NCBI RefSeq assembly: GCF_008831235.1
Contig: NZ_WBKF01000002.1
Location: forward strand, 371,399 to 435,398
Reading direction: 5' to 3'
DNA: 64,000 bases
From: Pseudoclavibacter sp. CFCC 11306
Lineage (GTDB): Bacteria > Actinomycetota > Actinomycetes > Actinomycetales > Microbacteriaceae
Positions 35,111 to 44,121 of the stretch are shown one piece after another. Position 1 is the first letter of the stretch; each line of letters begins with the position of its first letter. Both the position numbers and the translations under genes were made by a program. The notes beneath the pieces were generated by a model. The model searched no databases. It was not told where the DNA came from and saw only the letters and a list, made by a program, of their open reading frames with translations.

Positions 35111-36930
35111 ACACCTCGCGGCAGAACACCGGCGTCAGCAGCGCCGCCGAAGCAGGCGCGATTCCCGAAGACGAGATCGTGCACGCACCTGAGATGATCG
35201 CGCGCTTCGCGAGGCTGGTGTCGAAGCCCGCCCGCGGCCAGCTGACGCTCACACTCGTGCTCGCCATCGTCTCCGGCGTGCTGCGGGGCATCGCACTCGT
35301 CGTTCTGCTGCCCGCCGCGGTCGAACTCGCGATGGGGGAGACGATCTGGGGGCTGCCCTTCTCGGGGTGGCTGTGGACTTTTGCGGTGCTGGCAGTGCTC
35401 GGCATGATCGCCGAGTACTGGCTGGCGATCACGAACTATACGGTCGCTCTCGACTTGGTCAAGAACGTGCACCGTCGCATCGGCGACCGGCTGACGCGGC
35501 TGCCGCTCGGGTGGTTCCGCGATTCGGCTGCCGGACGCATGTCTCGGCTCGTCTCGCACGAGGTGCTGATGCTCGGCGAGTCGCTTGCGCACCTGCTCGC
35601 ATCGATGGCGTCGAACGCAGCGACAGCCGCAGTGATGGTCATTGGCAGTTGGATCTGGGACTGGCGCCTCGGTCTCGTGCTGACGATCGCGGTGCCTTTC
35701 TACCTGGGGGCGCTCTGGCTCGGTCGCAAAGCGATCACCCGCGGCAAGCGCATCAGCGAACCGGCCGAAGAGGATCTCGGCGACCGCATCGTCGAATACG
35801 CGCGCTGCCAGGGGGCGCTGCGGTCGACCGGTCGCTCGGGCGACTTCGAGCCGCTGCGTGCGGCGAATGAGCGTTCCGTCGTCGCCGGCCGCACTGATCT
35901 CTGGTGGGGAACCCTCGCGCTCATGCTGCATGGTCTGGTGGGGCAGTTCATCGTGGTCGCGATGATCACCATCGCTGTGCGGTTGGCGCTCGGCGAGGCG
36001 ATGGGGCCGATAGAGACCATTGCGTTCATCGGTCTGTCGCTGCGGTTCATGCAGACGCTCGAAGACCTTGGGGGCATGGTGGTCGCCAACGAAGAGCGCA
36101 AGGTCATGGTCGAGAACGTGAATGAGATTCTGACCACGCCGGGGCTTCCTGCACCGGCGACGTCTGCCGAGTCGACGGCTCCCGGGCGCATTGAGGTCGA
36201 TCACGTCGACTTCGGCTACGACGCCGAGCATCAGGTGCTGCACGATGTGAGTTTCGAGGTGCCGGCAGGATCGATGTGCGCGCTGGTCGGGCCGTCGGGG
36301 TGCGGCAAGACGACCGTCGCGAAGCTCGTCGCGCGCTTCTACGACGTCGACCGCGGAGTCGTCCGTGTGGGAGGCGCAGACGTGCGCGACCAGACGACGG
36401 CCGATCTGATGGTTCAGCTCTCGATGGTGTTCCAAGACGTCTATCTCTTCGACGACACGCTGGAGGCGAACATCCGCGTGGGCGACGAATCGGCGACGGA
36501 TGCCGAAGTCCAGGCCGCCGGCGATCTCGCGGGCGTGACCGAGATCGTCCGCCGCCTGCCAGACGGCTGGCAGACGCGAGTCGGTGAGGGCGGGCATGCG
36601 CTTTCAGGCGGTGAACGTCAGCGCGTGTCGATCGCACGTGCACTGCTCAAGCACGCTCCGATCGTGCTGCTCGACGAGGCGACCAGCGCGCTCGATCCCG
36701 AGAACGAGGCCCATGTGATGGCGTCGATGCAGCACCTGCGCAAAGAGGCCACGCTGCTGGTCATCGCGCACAAACTCGACACGATTCGGTCTGCCGATCA
36801 GATCGTGGTGCTTGGCCACAACGGGCACGTCGAACAGTGCGGCACCCACGATGAGCTGATCGCACAGCCCGGTCAGTACCGTTCGTTCTGCGAGGCGCGG
36901 GCTGCGGCCTCCGGCTGGCGGCTGGTCTGA
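35107..36930 (+). CDS. ABC exporter-fold half-transporter, second of a pair
   Basis: 607 residues with six membrane helices followed by an ATPase: Walker A GPSGCGKTT near 394, LSGGERQRVSIARALL and VLLDEATSALD. The 4-nt overlap with the preceding gene indicates a heterodimer. Its stop is only 5 nt from the stop of the convergent TetR gene. Confidence 0.87.
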   Translation: MNTSRQNTGVSSAAEAGAIPEDEIVHAPEMIARFARLVSKPARGQLTLTLVLAIVSGVLRGIALVVLLPAAVELAMGETIWGLPFSGWLWTFAVLAVLGMIAEYWLAITNYTVALDLVKNVHRRIGDRLTRLPLGWFRDSAAGRMSRLVSHEVLMLGESLAHLLASMASNAATAAVMVIGSWIWDWRLGLVLTIAVPFYLGALWLGRKAITRGKRISEPAEEDLGDRIVEYARCQGALRSTGRSGDFEPLRAANERSVVAGRTDLWWGTLALMLHGLVGQFIVVAMITIAVRLALGEAMGPIETIAFIGLSLRFMQTLEDLGGMVVANEERKVMVENVNEILTTPGLPAPATSAESTAPGRIEVDHVDFGYDAEHQVLHDVSFEVPAGSMCALVGPSGCGKTTVAKLVARFYDVDRGVVRVGGADVRDQTTADLMVQLSMVFQDVYLFDDTLEANIRVGDESATDAEVQAAGDLAGVTEIVRRLPDGWQTRVGEGGHALSGGERQRVSIARALLKHAPIVLLDEATSALDPENEAHVMASMQHLRKEATLLVIAHKLDTIRSADQIVVLGHNGHVEQCGTHDELIAQPGQYRSFCEARAAASGWRLV

Positions 36931-36935
36931 CTCTG

Positions 36936-37631
36936 TCACTCCTGTGCAGCAGCGCTGCTGGCGGGCGCGCCGGCAGCGCGGTGCTGCAGCACCGTTCCGG
37001 TCACCAGTGCCCGTATGGACGTCTGCAGCGAGTATCCGGCAGAGAGCTCTCGCCAGTGCGGCAGCAGCCTGCTGACCTGCGTCAGGCCCTGCACACACTC
37101 GCTGTCGGTCGTCTCATACCAGAGGCGTTCGTCCCTGCTGCGTTCGGCAGCCGCCGCCTGCATCTGCAGGTCGGCCGAGATGAGGTACCAGACTCCTCGC
37201 CAGAGGGCGAGCATCGCGGCGTCGTCGAGGCCGGCGTCAGCTGCGGCGGCGAAGAAGTGCTCAGTCGAGGCCAGTGCAGAAAGACCGATATTGGTGCCGC
37301 GCGACAGAATCGGCACGACCCAGGGCAGCCTGCTGAGGTTTTCATGCACCTCGACGCCCACTGCGACCATGCGCTCGACCGGTGTTCCGCGGGGAAGGAC
37401 CCAGTCGATCTCTGCGGCGGCGTCAGACAGCGCGAGCGTGAGCAGCTCCGACTTGTTGCGCACGTAGTGATAGAGACTCATCGGCCGTGAGTTGAGGCGT
37501 GCCGCGAGGGCACGCATCGTCAATGCGGAGTAGCCCCCGGTCTCGAGCAGCGCGCGGGCCTCCGTGACGATGCGCTCCAGAGTGAGCGGCTGAGCCGGAT
37601 CAGCGCCATGAGCGTCATCAAGTCGGGCCAT
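36936..37631 (-). CDS. TetR-family regulator at the end of the ECF/ABC cluster
   Basis: 231 residues: HTH (YSALTMRALAARLNSRPMSLYHYVRNKSELLTLAL, about residues 34-68) and a TetR_C-like helical domain. It converges on the ABC pair and is divergent from the COG0523 gene. The start is placed by a TAGGCT -10 six nt upstream. Control of the ECF/ABC operon is inferred from position. Confidence 0.85.
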   Translation of the reverse strand: MARLDDAHGADPAQPLTLERIVTEARALLETGGYSALTMRALAARLNSRPMSLYHYVRNKSELLTLALSDAAAEIDWVLPRGTPVERMVAVGVEVHENLSRLPWVVPILSRGTNIGLSALASTEHFFAAAADAGLDDAAMLALWRGVWYLISADLQMQAAAAERSRDERLWYETTDSECVQGLTQVSRLLPHWRELSAGYSLQTSIRALVTGTVLQHRAAGAPASSAAAQE

Positions 37632-37637
37632 AGAGCC

Positions 37638-37643
37638 AGCCTA
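37638..37643 (-). promoter_or_regulatory. -10 hexamer of a leaderless promoter for the TetR gene
   Basis: TAGGCT on the minus strand ends 6 nt before the ATG at 37631. Confidence 0.45.
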
Positions 37644-37684
37644 ACGGCTGTCCATGTGTCCGAGACCGCGACTGGGCCGCGTGG

Positions 37685-37690
37685 TATCGT
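37685..37690 (+). promoter_or_regulatory. -10 hexamer of a leaderless promoter for the COG0523 gene
   Basis: TATCGT, 7 nt before the ATG at 37698. This favours 37698 over the in-frame ATG at 37692. Confidence 0.42.
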
Positions 37691-37697
37691 TATGAGA

Positions 37698-39044
37698 ATG
37701 GCTCGCAATAATAGTCGCTCGCTGTCGCGCAGTGGAGACCCGCGCAAACGTGCGCAGCACCGTCGGCAGAATCAGCCTGTTGCGGTCACTGTGCTGAACG
37801 GCTTTCTCGGTGCGGGAAAGACCACCCTGCTGCAGAGCCTGCTGGTACAGGCCTGGCAGCGTACGCCGCACCTGCGGCCCGCGGTGATCGTCAACGACAT
37901 GAGCTCGCTCGACGTTGACGGTCTGGTGGTCGAAGACACTGAAGTGGTCAGCCACGAGATGGGCAACTTCGCCAGCATCAAGGGCGGCAGCGTGCACAGC
38001 GCCGAGCTGCTGCCCAAGCTGATCGCCACTGCCGAGCAGATGCTCGACGGCTATCAGCCTGAGCACATCTTCATCGAGACCTCAGGCAGTACGCGACCTT
38101 GGCCGCTCGTGAAAGCCCTCACCCGGCATCCGCGCCTGCAGCTGCACGGGTTTCTCTCGCTCGTCGACGCGGCGATGCTGCGCGACGACTTCGCCTGCGG
38201 AGAGCTGATCGCCGATCAGGTGGCCCGTCAGCTCGGCGCTGGCACGCTCGGGGTCGAGTCGCTGATCGCCGAGCAGGTGATGTTCGCCTCAGAGGTCTAT
38301 CTGACCAAGCTCGACAAGCTCGAGCCCGAGCAGGTCACACGCACCGCTGCCGCCCTGCACCGGCTCAACCCCTACGCGGGCATCACCGGTCTGCGCTTCG
38401 GCAATCTGCGGCTCGACGCAGTGCTCGCACAGCCGCGTTATCCTCGTGACCGAGTGGCGCAGCTGGGTCACGAGACCGAGCAGCGTGACGCAGAGCATCC
38501 AGAGACCGGTCGGCTGGTGTCGCTGGTGCTCGACGACGCGCGTCCGTTTCATCCTCGCAGGCTCTGGGAGGCATACACGACCGCACTGCCGCAGACGCTC
38601 TACCGCAGCAAGGGCATGACCTGGATTCCCACGCGCGACGACAAAGTGCTGCTCTGGAACCAGGCGGCCGGGGGCGTGAACCTCGAGTTCTTCGGCTACT
38701 GGAAGTCGGGTGTGCTCGACCGCGAGCAGCGCGCGGTCGCCGACGCGCAGACCTCCTCCCGCGAGGCAGAGCGGCGCAGACTGCTGCCGCGCGAAATCGA
38801 GCAGCTGCAGCGTGAGGTCGACGAGATCGACCCGGTCTTCGGCGACCGGCGCACGAGCATCACCCTCCTCGGCGAAGACTCCGACACCCGCGCGTTTCTC
38901 GCTCGGCTCGAGCAGTGCCTGTGCACTCCGGAAGAGGTCATGGCATGGCGCAGCGGCGAGGAGTTCGACGACCCATGGCCGCAGCAGACGGTGACGGTCG
39001 ACCAGTTCGCCCGTACCGCCGGTCTCGGCCATCGGCGCATCTGA
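37698..39044 (+). CDS. COG0523/CobW-family GTPase without the CxCC motif
   Basis: 448-residue G3E GTPase, related to zinc and cobalt chaperones. Walker A GFLGAGKTT is at 35-43, the Walker B-like ETSG at 127-130 and a TKLDK guanine motif near residue 205. Where metal-handling members carry G-C-x-C-C, this protein has IKGGSVHS (94-101), with no cysteine. The C-terminal CobW_C domain ends in EVMAWRSGEEFDDPWP. Metal-chaperone activity is therefore uncertain; a histidine- or glycine-based variant is possible. Confidence 0.83.
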   Translation: MARNNSRSLSRSGDPRKRAQHRRQNQPVAVTVLNGFLGAGKTTLLQSLLVQAWQRTPHLRPAVIVNDMSSLDVDGLVVEDTEVVSHEMGNFASIKGGSVHSAELLPKLIATAEQMLDGYQPEHIFIETSGSTRPWPLVKALTRHPRLQLHGFLSLVDAAMLRDDFACGELIADQVARQLGAGTLGVESLIAEQVMFASEVYLTKLDKLEPEQVTRTAAALHRLNPYAGITGLRFGNLRLDAVLAQPRYPRDRVAQLGHETEQRDAEHPETGRLVSLVLDDARPFHPRRLWEAYTTALPQTLYRSKGMTWIPTRDDKVLLWNQAAGGVNLEFFGYWKSGVLDREQRAVADAQTSSREAERRRLLPREIEQLQREVDEIDPVFGDRRTSITLLGEDSDTRAFLARLEQCLCTPEEVMAWRSGEEFDDPWPQQTVTVDQFARTAGLGHRRI

Positions 39045-39127
39045 GCTTCGCCTCGTGCCGCAGCTGCGTTCGGCCCTCAGCGACGGCGGCTGCCCGACGA
39101 CGTCCGTGCACTATCGGCACAGAGTCG

Positions 39128-40015
39128 TCACCGCAGCGCCCACATCGCCACGGCACTCGATGCCGCGACGTTGAGCGAGTCGATGCCGTGAGCCATCGGA
39201 ATCTCGACCAGTGTGTCTGCCGTGCGCAGGCAGGCGTCTGAGACGCCGTAGCCCTCAGACCCAAGCACGAGCGCGAGGCGGTCGAAACGAGCGGGCATCG
39301 AGCGCACCTGCTCGGCGAACTCGTCGAGCGTGACCGATCGTTCGTCGAGTGCGAGCGTCGCCACGTGATAGCCGGCGTCGTGCAGCTGCGGGCCGAGTTC
39401 GCGCCATCCCCCGACATGCGCCCACGGCACCTGTAACACCGTGCCCATGCTCATGCGCACCGCCCGGCGATACAGCGGGTCTGCAGTGCGGGGCGTGAGC
39501 AGAATGCCGTCGGCTCCGAGCGCTCCGGCCGACCGAAAGATCAGCCCCACATTCGTGGGATCGACCACGCCCTCGATCACGACGAGACGCCGTCTGCCGG
39601 TTCCGCCTGCAGCATCCGCCGCCGTGCGCCCGGCGATCACATCAGCCGCATCGAGCGGGGCGGGCCGATTCATGCACCCGATCACGCCATGATGCAGCTC
39701 GAAGCCGGTCAGACGTTCGAGCACGGCTGCATCGCCGGTGAACACCGGAACCGGTGGCAGGCCCGCCTGCTCCCGCGCGGCATCCCCGAAGCCGGCAGCC
39801 GTCAGCAGAAACCCGACCTCGGGCAGTGCGCTGCGCTCGGCCAGCACCGAACGCGGTGCGTGCCCGGCGGCCAGCGCGCGCTCGAACACGAACTTCGACT
39901 CGGCCAGGTAGAGCCCGCGTTCGCTGTCGATGCGACGCCGCAGCGCCGAGTCGGTCAGACGGGCGAAGTCGCTCAGCCGCGGGTCGTCGAGGTCATGCAG
40001 TTCGATGGTGGGCAC
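39128..40015 (-). CDS. SpoU/TrmH-family 2'-O-ribose RNA methyltransferase
   Basis: 295-residue SPOUT methyltransferase with an N-terminal substrate-binding domain. Motif 1 VVIEGVVDPTNVGLIFRSAG, motif 2 LVLGSEGYGVSD and motif 3 IPMAHGIDSLNVAASSAVAM form the knotted SAM site. Target could be 23S rRNA or tRNA; the sequence does not decide. GTG start at 40015, set by a TACCCT -10 six nt upstream. Confidence 0.9.
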   Translation of the reverse strand: MPTIELHDLDDPRLSDFARLTDSALRRRIDSERGLYLAESKFVFERALAAGHAPRSVLAERSALPEVGFLLTAAGFGDAAREQAGLPPVPVFTGDAAVLERLTGFELHHGVIGCMNRPAPLDAADVIAGRTAADAAGGTGRRRLVVIEGVVDPTNVGLIFRSAGALGADGILLTPRTADPLYRRAVRMSMGTVLQVPWAHVGGWRELGPQLHDAGYHVATLALDERSVTLDEFAEQVRSMPARFDRLALVLGSEGYGVSDACLRTADTLVEIPMAHGIDSLNVAASSAVAMWALR

Positions 40016-40021
40016 GCAGTC

Positions 40022-40027
40022 AGGGTA
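40022..40027 (-). promoter_or_regulatory. -10 hexamer of a leaderless promoter for the SpoU gene
   Basis: TACCCT on the minus strand, 6 nt before GTG 40015; back to back with the ispE promoter. Confidence 0.48.
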
Positions 40028-40064
40028 CCGTGCGCGGTGGTGCGATCGTCGTACGCGCCGCGGC

Positions 40065-40070
40065 TAGACT
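40065..40070 (+). promoter_or_regulatory. -10 hexamer of a leaderless promoter for ispE
   Basis: TAGACT ends 7 nt before the ATG at 40078. Confidence 0.5.
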
Positions 40071-40077
40071 TGGGGCC

Positions 40078-41016
40078 ATGCATCCCGCATCGCCGCCGAT
40101 CGTGACCCGCACGCCGGGCAAGATCAACCTGCTGCTTGCCGTGGGCGGGCAGTATGACGACGGGTATCACAAGATCGTCAACGTGTTCCAGGCGGTCGAT
40201 CTCTATGAAGACATCTCGGTGCGCTGGGCCCCGGAATGGTCGCTGCACTTCACCGGCAGCCACTCTCTGCTCGTCGACGACGACAACCTCGTGCTGCGTG
40301 CCGGTCGGCTGCTTGCCTCGCGCGCCGCAGATCTGCGCACCGCATCGTCACCCGAGAACCTGGCCGCTGCGTGCATGGTGCGCAAGCGGGTGCCGATCGC
40401 GGGCGGCATGGCCGGCGGTTCGGCGGATGCCGCAGGCACGCTGGTCGCACTCGCCAAGCTGTGGCGGCTCGAGGTCGCGCGCGAGCAGCTCGGCGAGATG
40501 GCGGCGGAACTCGGTGCTGACGTGCCGTTCAGTCTGGTCGGCGGCACGGCGATCGGCACAGGGAGGGGCGACCGTCTGACGGCTGTGATCACGCGCGAGT
40601 CCTACCACTGGGTGCTGGTGACGCAGGCCGAGGGGCTGAGCACGGTCGACGTCTATCGTCGTTTCGACGAGCTGGTCGACGACGGCGAGATCGATGCGAC
40701 GGGCAAGGCTCGGGCGCTCTCGGAGGCTGAATCCGTGGTCACTGCGCTGGCAACGGGTGATCCGGAGCAGCTGGGCAGGCACCTGCGCAACGACCTGCAG
40801 GCTGCGGCGATCAGTCTGCGACCGAGCCTGCAGCGCACGCTTGACGAGGCACGTGACCTCGGTGCCGTCGCAGGCATCGTGTCCGGGTCGGGGCCGACGA
40901 TCGCGCTCTTGGCCGGTGATGCGCATCATGCTGCGGCGCTCGCGCAGTCGCTGCTGGCTCGCGGACATCAGGCCAGTGTGGTCTCGAGCCCTGCGCGCGG
41001 TTCGCACGTGCTGTGA
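40078..41016 (+). CDS. ispE: 4-diphosphocytidyl-2-C-methyl-D-erythritol kinase
   Basis: 312-residue GHMP kinase of the non-mevalonate isoprenoid pathway. PGKINLLLAVGGQYDDGYH is the N-terminal signature, KRVPIAGGMAGGSADAAGTL the ATP-binding loop, and VSGSGPTIALLAG the C-terminal motif. It phosphorylates CDP-ME with ATP. The usual neighbour ksgA lies far upstream because of the inserted blocks. Confidence 0.96.
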   Translation: MHPASPPIVTRTPGKINLLLAVGGQYDDGYHKIVNVFQAVDLYEDISVRWAPEWSLHFTGSHSLLVDDDNLVLRAGRLLASRAADLRTASSPENLAAACMVRKRVPIAGGMAGGSADAAGTLVALAKLWRLEVAREQLGEMAAELGADVPFSLVGGTAIGTGRGDRLTAVITRESYHWVLVTQAEGLSTVDVYRRFDELVDDGEIDATGKARALSEAESVVTALATGDPEQLGRHLRNDLQAAAISLRPSLQRTLDEARDLGAVAGIVSGSGPTIALLAGDAHHAAALAQSLLARGHQASVVSSPARGSHVL

Positions 41017-41038
41017 GGAGTGCGGGACGGGCTGCGCT

Positions 41039-41761
41039 TCAGATCAGCCCGAGTTCGAGAGCCTTGGTCACCGCGCGGGTGCGGTCGTTGACCTCCAGCT
41101 TCTGGTACGTGCGCAGCAGATGCGTCTTCACTGTCGGCTCAGAGATATAGAGTCGTTCGGCGATCTGCGCGTTGCGCATCCCCTGTGCGACCAGCCGCAG
41201 TACTTCGGTCTCTCGCGGAGACAAAGGGCTGATCCGTCGGGCATGAGTCCACCTGAGCGCATCCGCCGCGACTTCCACCACCTCATCGACTTCAGAAGCC
41301 TCTGGGAAATCGGCACCTGCGGTATCCGGCACAGCGCTGCGCTGCAGCCGTGACACCAGTGCAGTCGCCACCTGTGGAGACAGAGCGACCTCGCCCGCGA
41401 CCACGGCACGCACTCCTGCGATGAGCTCATCCGCAGGTGCGGCCTTGATCAGGTAGCCTTTGGCCCCCGCAGCGATAGCTGCCACGATTGCCGCGTCATC
41501 CTCATACGTTGTCAGGATGATCACCCGTGTCTCTGGGGCCTGCTCTGAGACGACCCGCGTGACCTCGACCCCGTCACGTCCGGGCATGCGCAGATCGCAC
41601 AGCAGCACATCAGGGTGCTCAGCCGTGACCAGCGCCACCGCCTCGTCGCCGTCGCTCGCCTCGCCGATCAGGTCGATGCCGGTCAGGTCACCGAGCAGCG
41701 CGACGAGTCCGCTGCGCACGATGGGGTGGTCGTCGGCGATCGCCAGTCGAATCGTGCTCAC
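41039..41761 (-). CDS. NarL/LuxR-family response regulator
   Basis: 240 residues: receiver domain with phosphoacceptor D56 (DVLLCDLRMPGRDG) and K near 106 (GYLIKAAPADEL), then a LuxR HTH (LSPRETEVLRLVAQGMRNAQIAERLYISEPTVKTHL). A linker of about 45 residues separates them. It overlaps the kinase gene by 4 nt and probably controls the upstream ABC exporter. Confidence 0.92.
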   Translation of the reverse strand: MSTIRLAIADDHPIVRSGLVALLGDLTGIDLIGEASDGDEAVALVTAEHPDVLLCDLRMPGRDGVEVTRVVSEQAPETRVIILTTYEDDAAIVAAIAAGAKGYLIKAAPADELIAGVRAVVAGEVALSPQVATALVSRLQRSAVPDTAGADFPEASEVDEVVEVAADALRWTHARRISPLSPRETEVLRLVAQGMRNAQIAERLYISEPTVKTHLLRTYQKLEVNDRTRAVTKALELGLI

Positions 41762-43155
41762 AGGGTCGCCTCCAGAATCGTGCCGTGCGGCTGCCGAGAG
41801 CGCAGGGTCAGGGCGCCGCCGGCCTGAGCGATGCGCTGTTCGAGACCGGGCAGACCGAACCCGTGGCTGTTCGCCACAGTGAACCCGGGCGGCAGGCCAC
41901 GCCCGTCATCCGTCACGGTGAGAGTGACCGCATCGCCGGAGGATGCCCTGCGCAGCGCCACCTGCACCACACCAGCACCAGCGTGCTTGCGTGCATTCGC
42001 GAGCCCCTCCTGCGCAGCGCGGACGAGCAGCGTCTGTCGTCGTTGCGTCATCGCCTGATCATCCACAGTGATGAAGTCGGTGCGCACATCGATGCTGGTC
42101 TCACGCGCGAAGCGCTCACAGACCTGCGCGAGCGCGGGCGCCAGGCCGGTTGCCGAGCTGAGCCCCACAGTGCTGGTAGCGGCTACCAACGACCGGGCCT
42201 CGGTGAGCGCCTGATTGGCGCTCGACTCGATGACTGCGAACAGCTGGGCTGACCGCTCGGGACTCTGCTCTCGTGCACCCTGCTGCGCGAGCATGACGAT
42301 GCCGGCGATGCTCTGCGAGACGGTGTCGTGTAGGTCGGCCGCCATGCGAGCGCGCTCGCGTTCGGCAGCCAGATCGGCTCGTTCTGCTGAGAGCTCTGCC
42401 TCTTGCCGGCGCAGCTGGTTGAGCAGCACCTCTCGCTCGTGTCCGCGAGTGAACGCCAGCGTCAGCCAGACGCCCATCGCGGTGCTGAACAGCCAGGAGA
42501 CGACGCCGATCGATCCGGCTCGCAGCAGCTCGGTCGGCAACGTGCCGTCGCCGGCATCGCTTGACGACAGGCCGGTCCAGCCGCTGTCACCCCATGCGCC
42601 GAGCAGAAGCCCCGCGGTGACGCTGACTGCGGTGATCAGATTCCAGATCAGCCCGCGTCGAAGCCCGCGTGCGAGCATCCACAGGCTCGGATAGAACACC
42701 GCCTGCAGCGTCGCCATCTGCGGGTCGCCGGTCAGGGCGAGCATCAGCCCGGGGATCGCGACGGCGAAGTACCGCATCACCCGTGCGTCGTGGCTGCGCA
42801 TCGCGCGCGGCGGCACCGTGCGGCCGGCGACGAGCTGCCGGTCGAGTCTCGCCGTCGAAGTCATCGCCCTGCGGCCGAAGACCAGCCAGGCGAACAGAAG
42901 GACGGCTGAGCCCGTCAATGACATCACCAAGGCGAGCGGCGAGGCTCGAAAGTCGTTGGCCCACTGCGAATCGGCGCCGACGCCAGTGCCTGTACCGCTT
43001 TCGGCGTACCACGACAGCACGGTCGAGGTGGCGAGAGCCACGGTCACCGCAATGAAGAGCAGGGTCCACACCCAACGCCACGAGCGCTGGGCGTGCTCGT
43101 CGGTGGATGCCCGCGTGCGCCCGTCGACGGATGCGTCAGCGATGAGGTCGGGCAT
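41758..43155 (-). CDS. Sensor histidine kinase (HisKA_3 type)
   Basis: 465 residues: polar start, several membrane helices in the first half, then HisKA_3 with the phospho-His in ADLHDTVSQSIAG near residue 270 and an HATPase ending VTDDGRGLPPGFTVANSHGFGLPGLEQR. NarL-type partner of the next gene. The ATG at 43155 rather than 43161 is favoured by a TAGGCT -10 seven nt upstream. Confidence 0.9.
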   Translation of the reverse strand: MPDLIADASVDGRTRASTDEHAQRSWRWVWTLLFIAVTVALATSTVLSWYAESGTGTGVGADSQWANDFRASPLALVMSLTGSAVLLFAWLVFGRRAMTSTARLDRQLVAGRTVPPRAMRSHDARVMRYFAVAIPGLMLALTGDPQMATLQAVFYPSLWMLARGLRRGLIWNLITAVSVTAGLLLGAWGDSGWTGLSSSDAGDGTLPTELLRAGSIGVVSWLFSTAMGVWLTLAFTRGHEREVLLNQLRRQEAELSAERADLAAERERARMAADLHDTVSQSIAGIVMLAQQGAREQSPERSAQLFAVIESSANQALTEARSLVAATSTVGLSSATGLAPALAQVCERFARETSIDVRTDFITVDDQAMTQRRQTLLVRAAQEGLANARKHAGAGVVQVALRRASSGDAVTLTVTDDGRGLPPGFTVANSHGFGLPGLEQRIAQAGGALTLRSRQPHGTILEATL

Positions 43156-43162
43156 GTCCATC

Positions 43163-43168
43163 AGCCTA
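43163..43168 (-). promoter_or_regulatory. -10 hexamer of a leaderless promoter for the histidine kinase
   Basis: TAGGCT on the minus strand, 7 nt before ATG 43155, giving the kinase/regulator pair a promoter separate from the ABC genes. Confidence 0.45.
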
Positions 43169-43233
43169 GCCGCACGTGTCCGCGGCCTGGCCTCTCGGGA
43201 GAGCTCGCCGGATTCGGCATCCGCAGACAGGGA

Positions 43234-44121
43234 TCATCGGCGGTCACCGGGCACCCATCTGAACGTGAGCAGGGTCACGACCAAGCCAGAGACGAACCAC
43301 ACGGCCAAGACCGTCGCGACGAGACCCAGGTGCCAGGCCTCGCCACGCTCGAGCACCGCGAACTGGTCAGGCAGCAGGGCTGCGCGAAAGCCCTGGGCGA
43401 TCCACTTGAGCGGAAACACCGAGGCGACATTCTGCAACCACTCGGGCAGTTGCGAGAACTGCAGGTAGACGCCCGAGACGAACTGCAGAATGAGCACCGG
43501 TGGCAGGATGACGGCTGTGGCACTCTTTGCGCTGCGCGGCAGATACGAGACGAGAAAGCCCAACACGACTGACGTGCCGAGCCCGAGCAGAAAGACCCAG
43601 ATCAAGGTCGTCCAGGCTGACCAGGAATCGGGCAGAGGCACATCGAAGGCGAAACGGGCCACGGCGATGAGCAGCACCGCCTGCACCAAAGCGGTGATCA
43701 GCACGAGGCCGAGTTTGCCGAGCAGATAGGCGGCGACGGGCAGGGCAGTCAGGGCGAGGCGCCTGCGCGTGCCGTCATATCGTTCGACGGCGAGGTCCGA
43801 GCCGAGATTCTGAAAACCGCTGAGCAGCACACCGCTGGCGAGCATCGCGGGCAGGTAGTAGCCGGCGGCGGTCAGCCCGAGGTCGTCTGGGCCGAATGAC
43901 AGGTTTGAGAAGGCCGTCGCGAAGATGCAGAGCATCATCACCGGGAACAGAAACGTGAAGAACACGGTGTCAGGCTGACGGCGGTAGCTGCGCAGCTCCA
44001 CGCTGATGCGCGAAAGCGTCAGCGTTGCGAGAGTCGGTCGGTGCCGGGGGCTGCCCTTCGCCGGTCGGACCTTGTCTTGCAGTTGGGTGTGCTGATGCGG
44101 GTTCATCGTCTGGGCGCTCAT
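43234..44121 (-). CDS. ABC-2 type transporter permease
   Basis: 295 residues with six predicted helices of the ABC-2 family; YRRQPDTVFFTFLFPVMMLCIFATAF begins the membrane domain and GVYLQFSQLPEWLQNVASVFPLKWIAQGFR is the ABC-2 signature region. Overlaps the ATPase gene by 4 nt. It probably exports a drug, peptide or lipid sensed by the adjacent two-component system. Confidence 0.88.
   Translation of the reverse strand: MSAQTMNPHQHTQLQDKVRPAKGSPRHRPTLATLTLSRISVELRSYRRQPDTVFFTFLFPVMMLCIFATAFSNLSFGPDDLGLTAAGYYLPAMLASGVLLSGFQNLGSDLAVERYDGTRRRLALTALPVAAYLLGKLGLVLITALVQAVLLIAVARFAFDVPLPDSWSAWTTLIWVFLLGLGTSVVLGFLVSYLPRSAKSATAVILPPVLILQFVSGVYLQFSQLPEWLQNVASVFPLKWIAQGFRAALLPDQFAVLERGEAWHLGLVATVLAVWFVSGLVVTLLTFRWVPGDRR

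Noticed and set aside
37685..37700. Possible Zur box over the COG0523 promoter
   Set aside because: TTATGAGAATG looks like one half-site, but there is no convincing second half.
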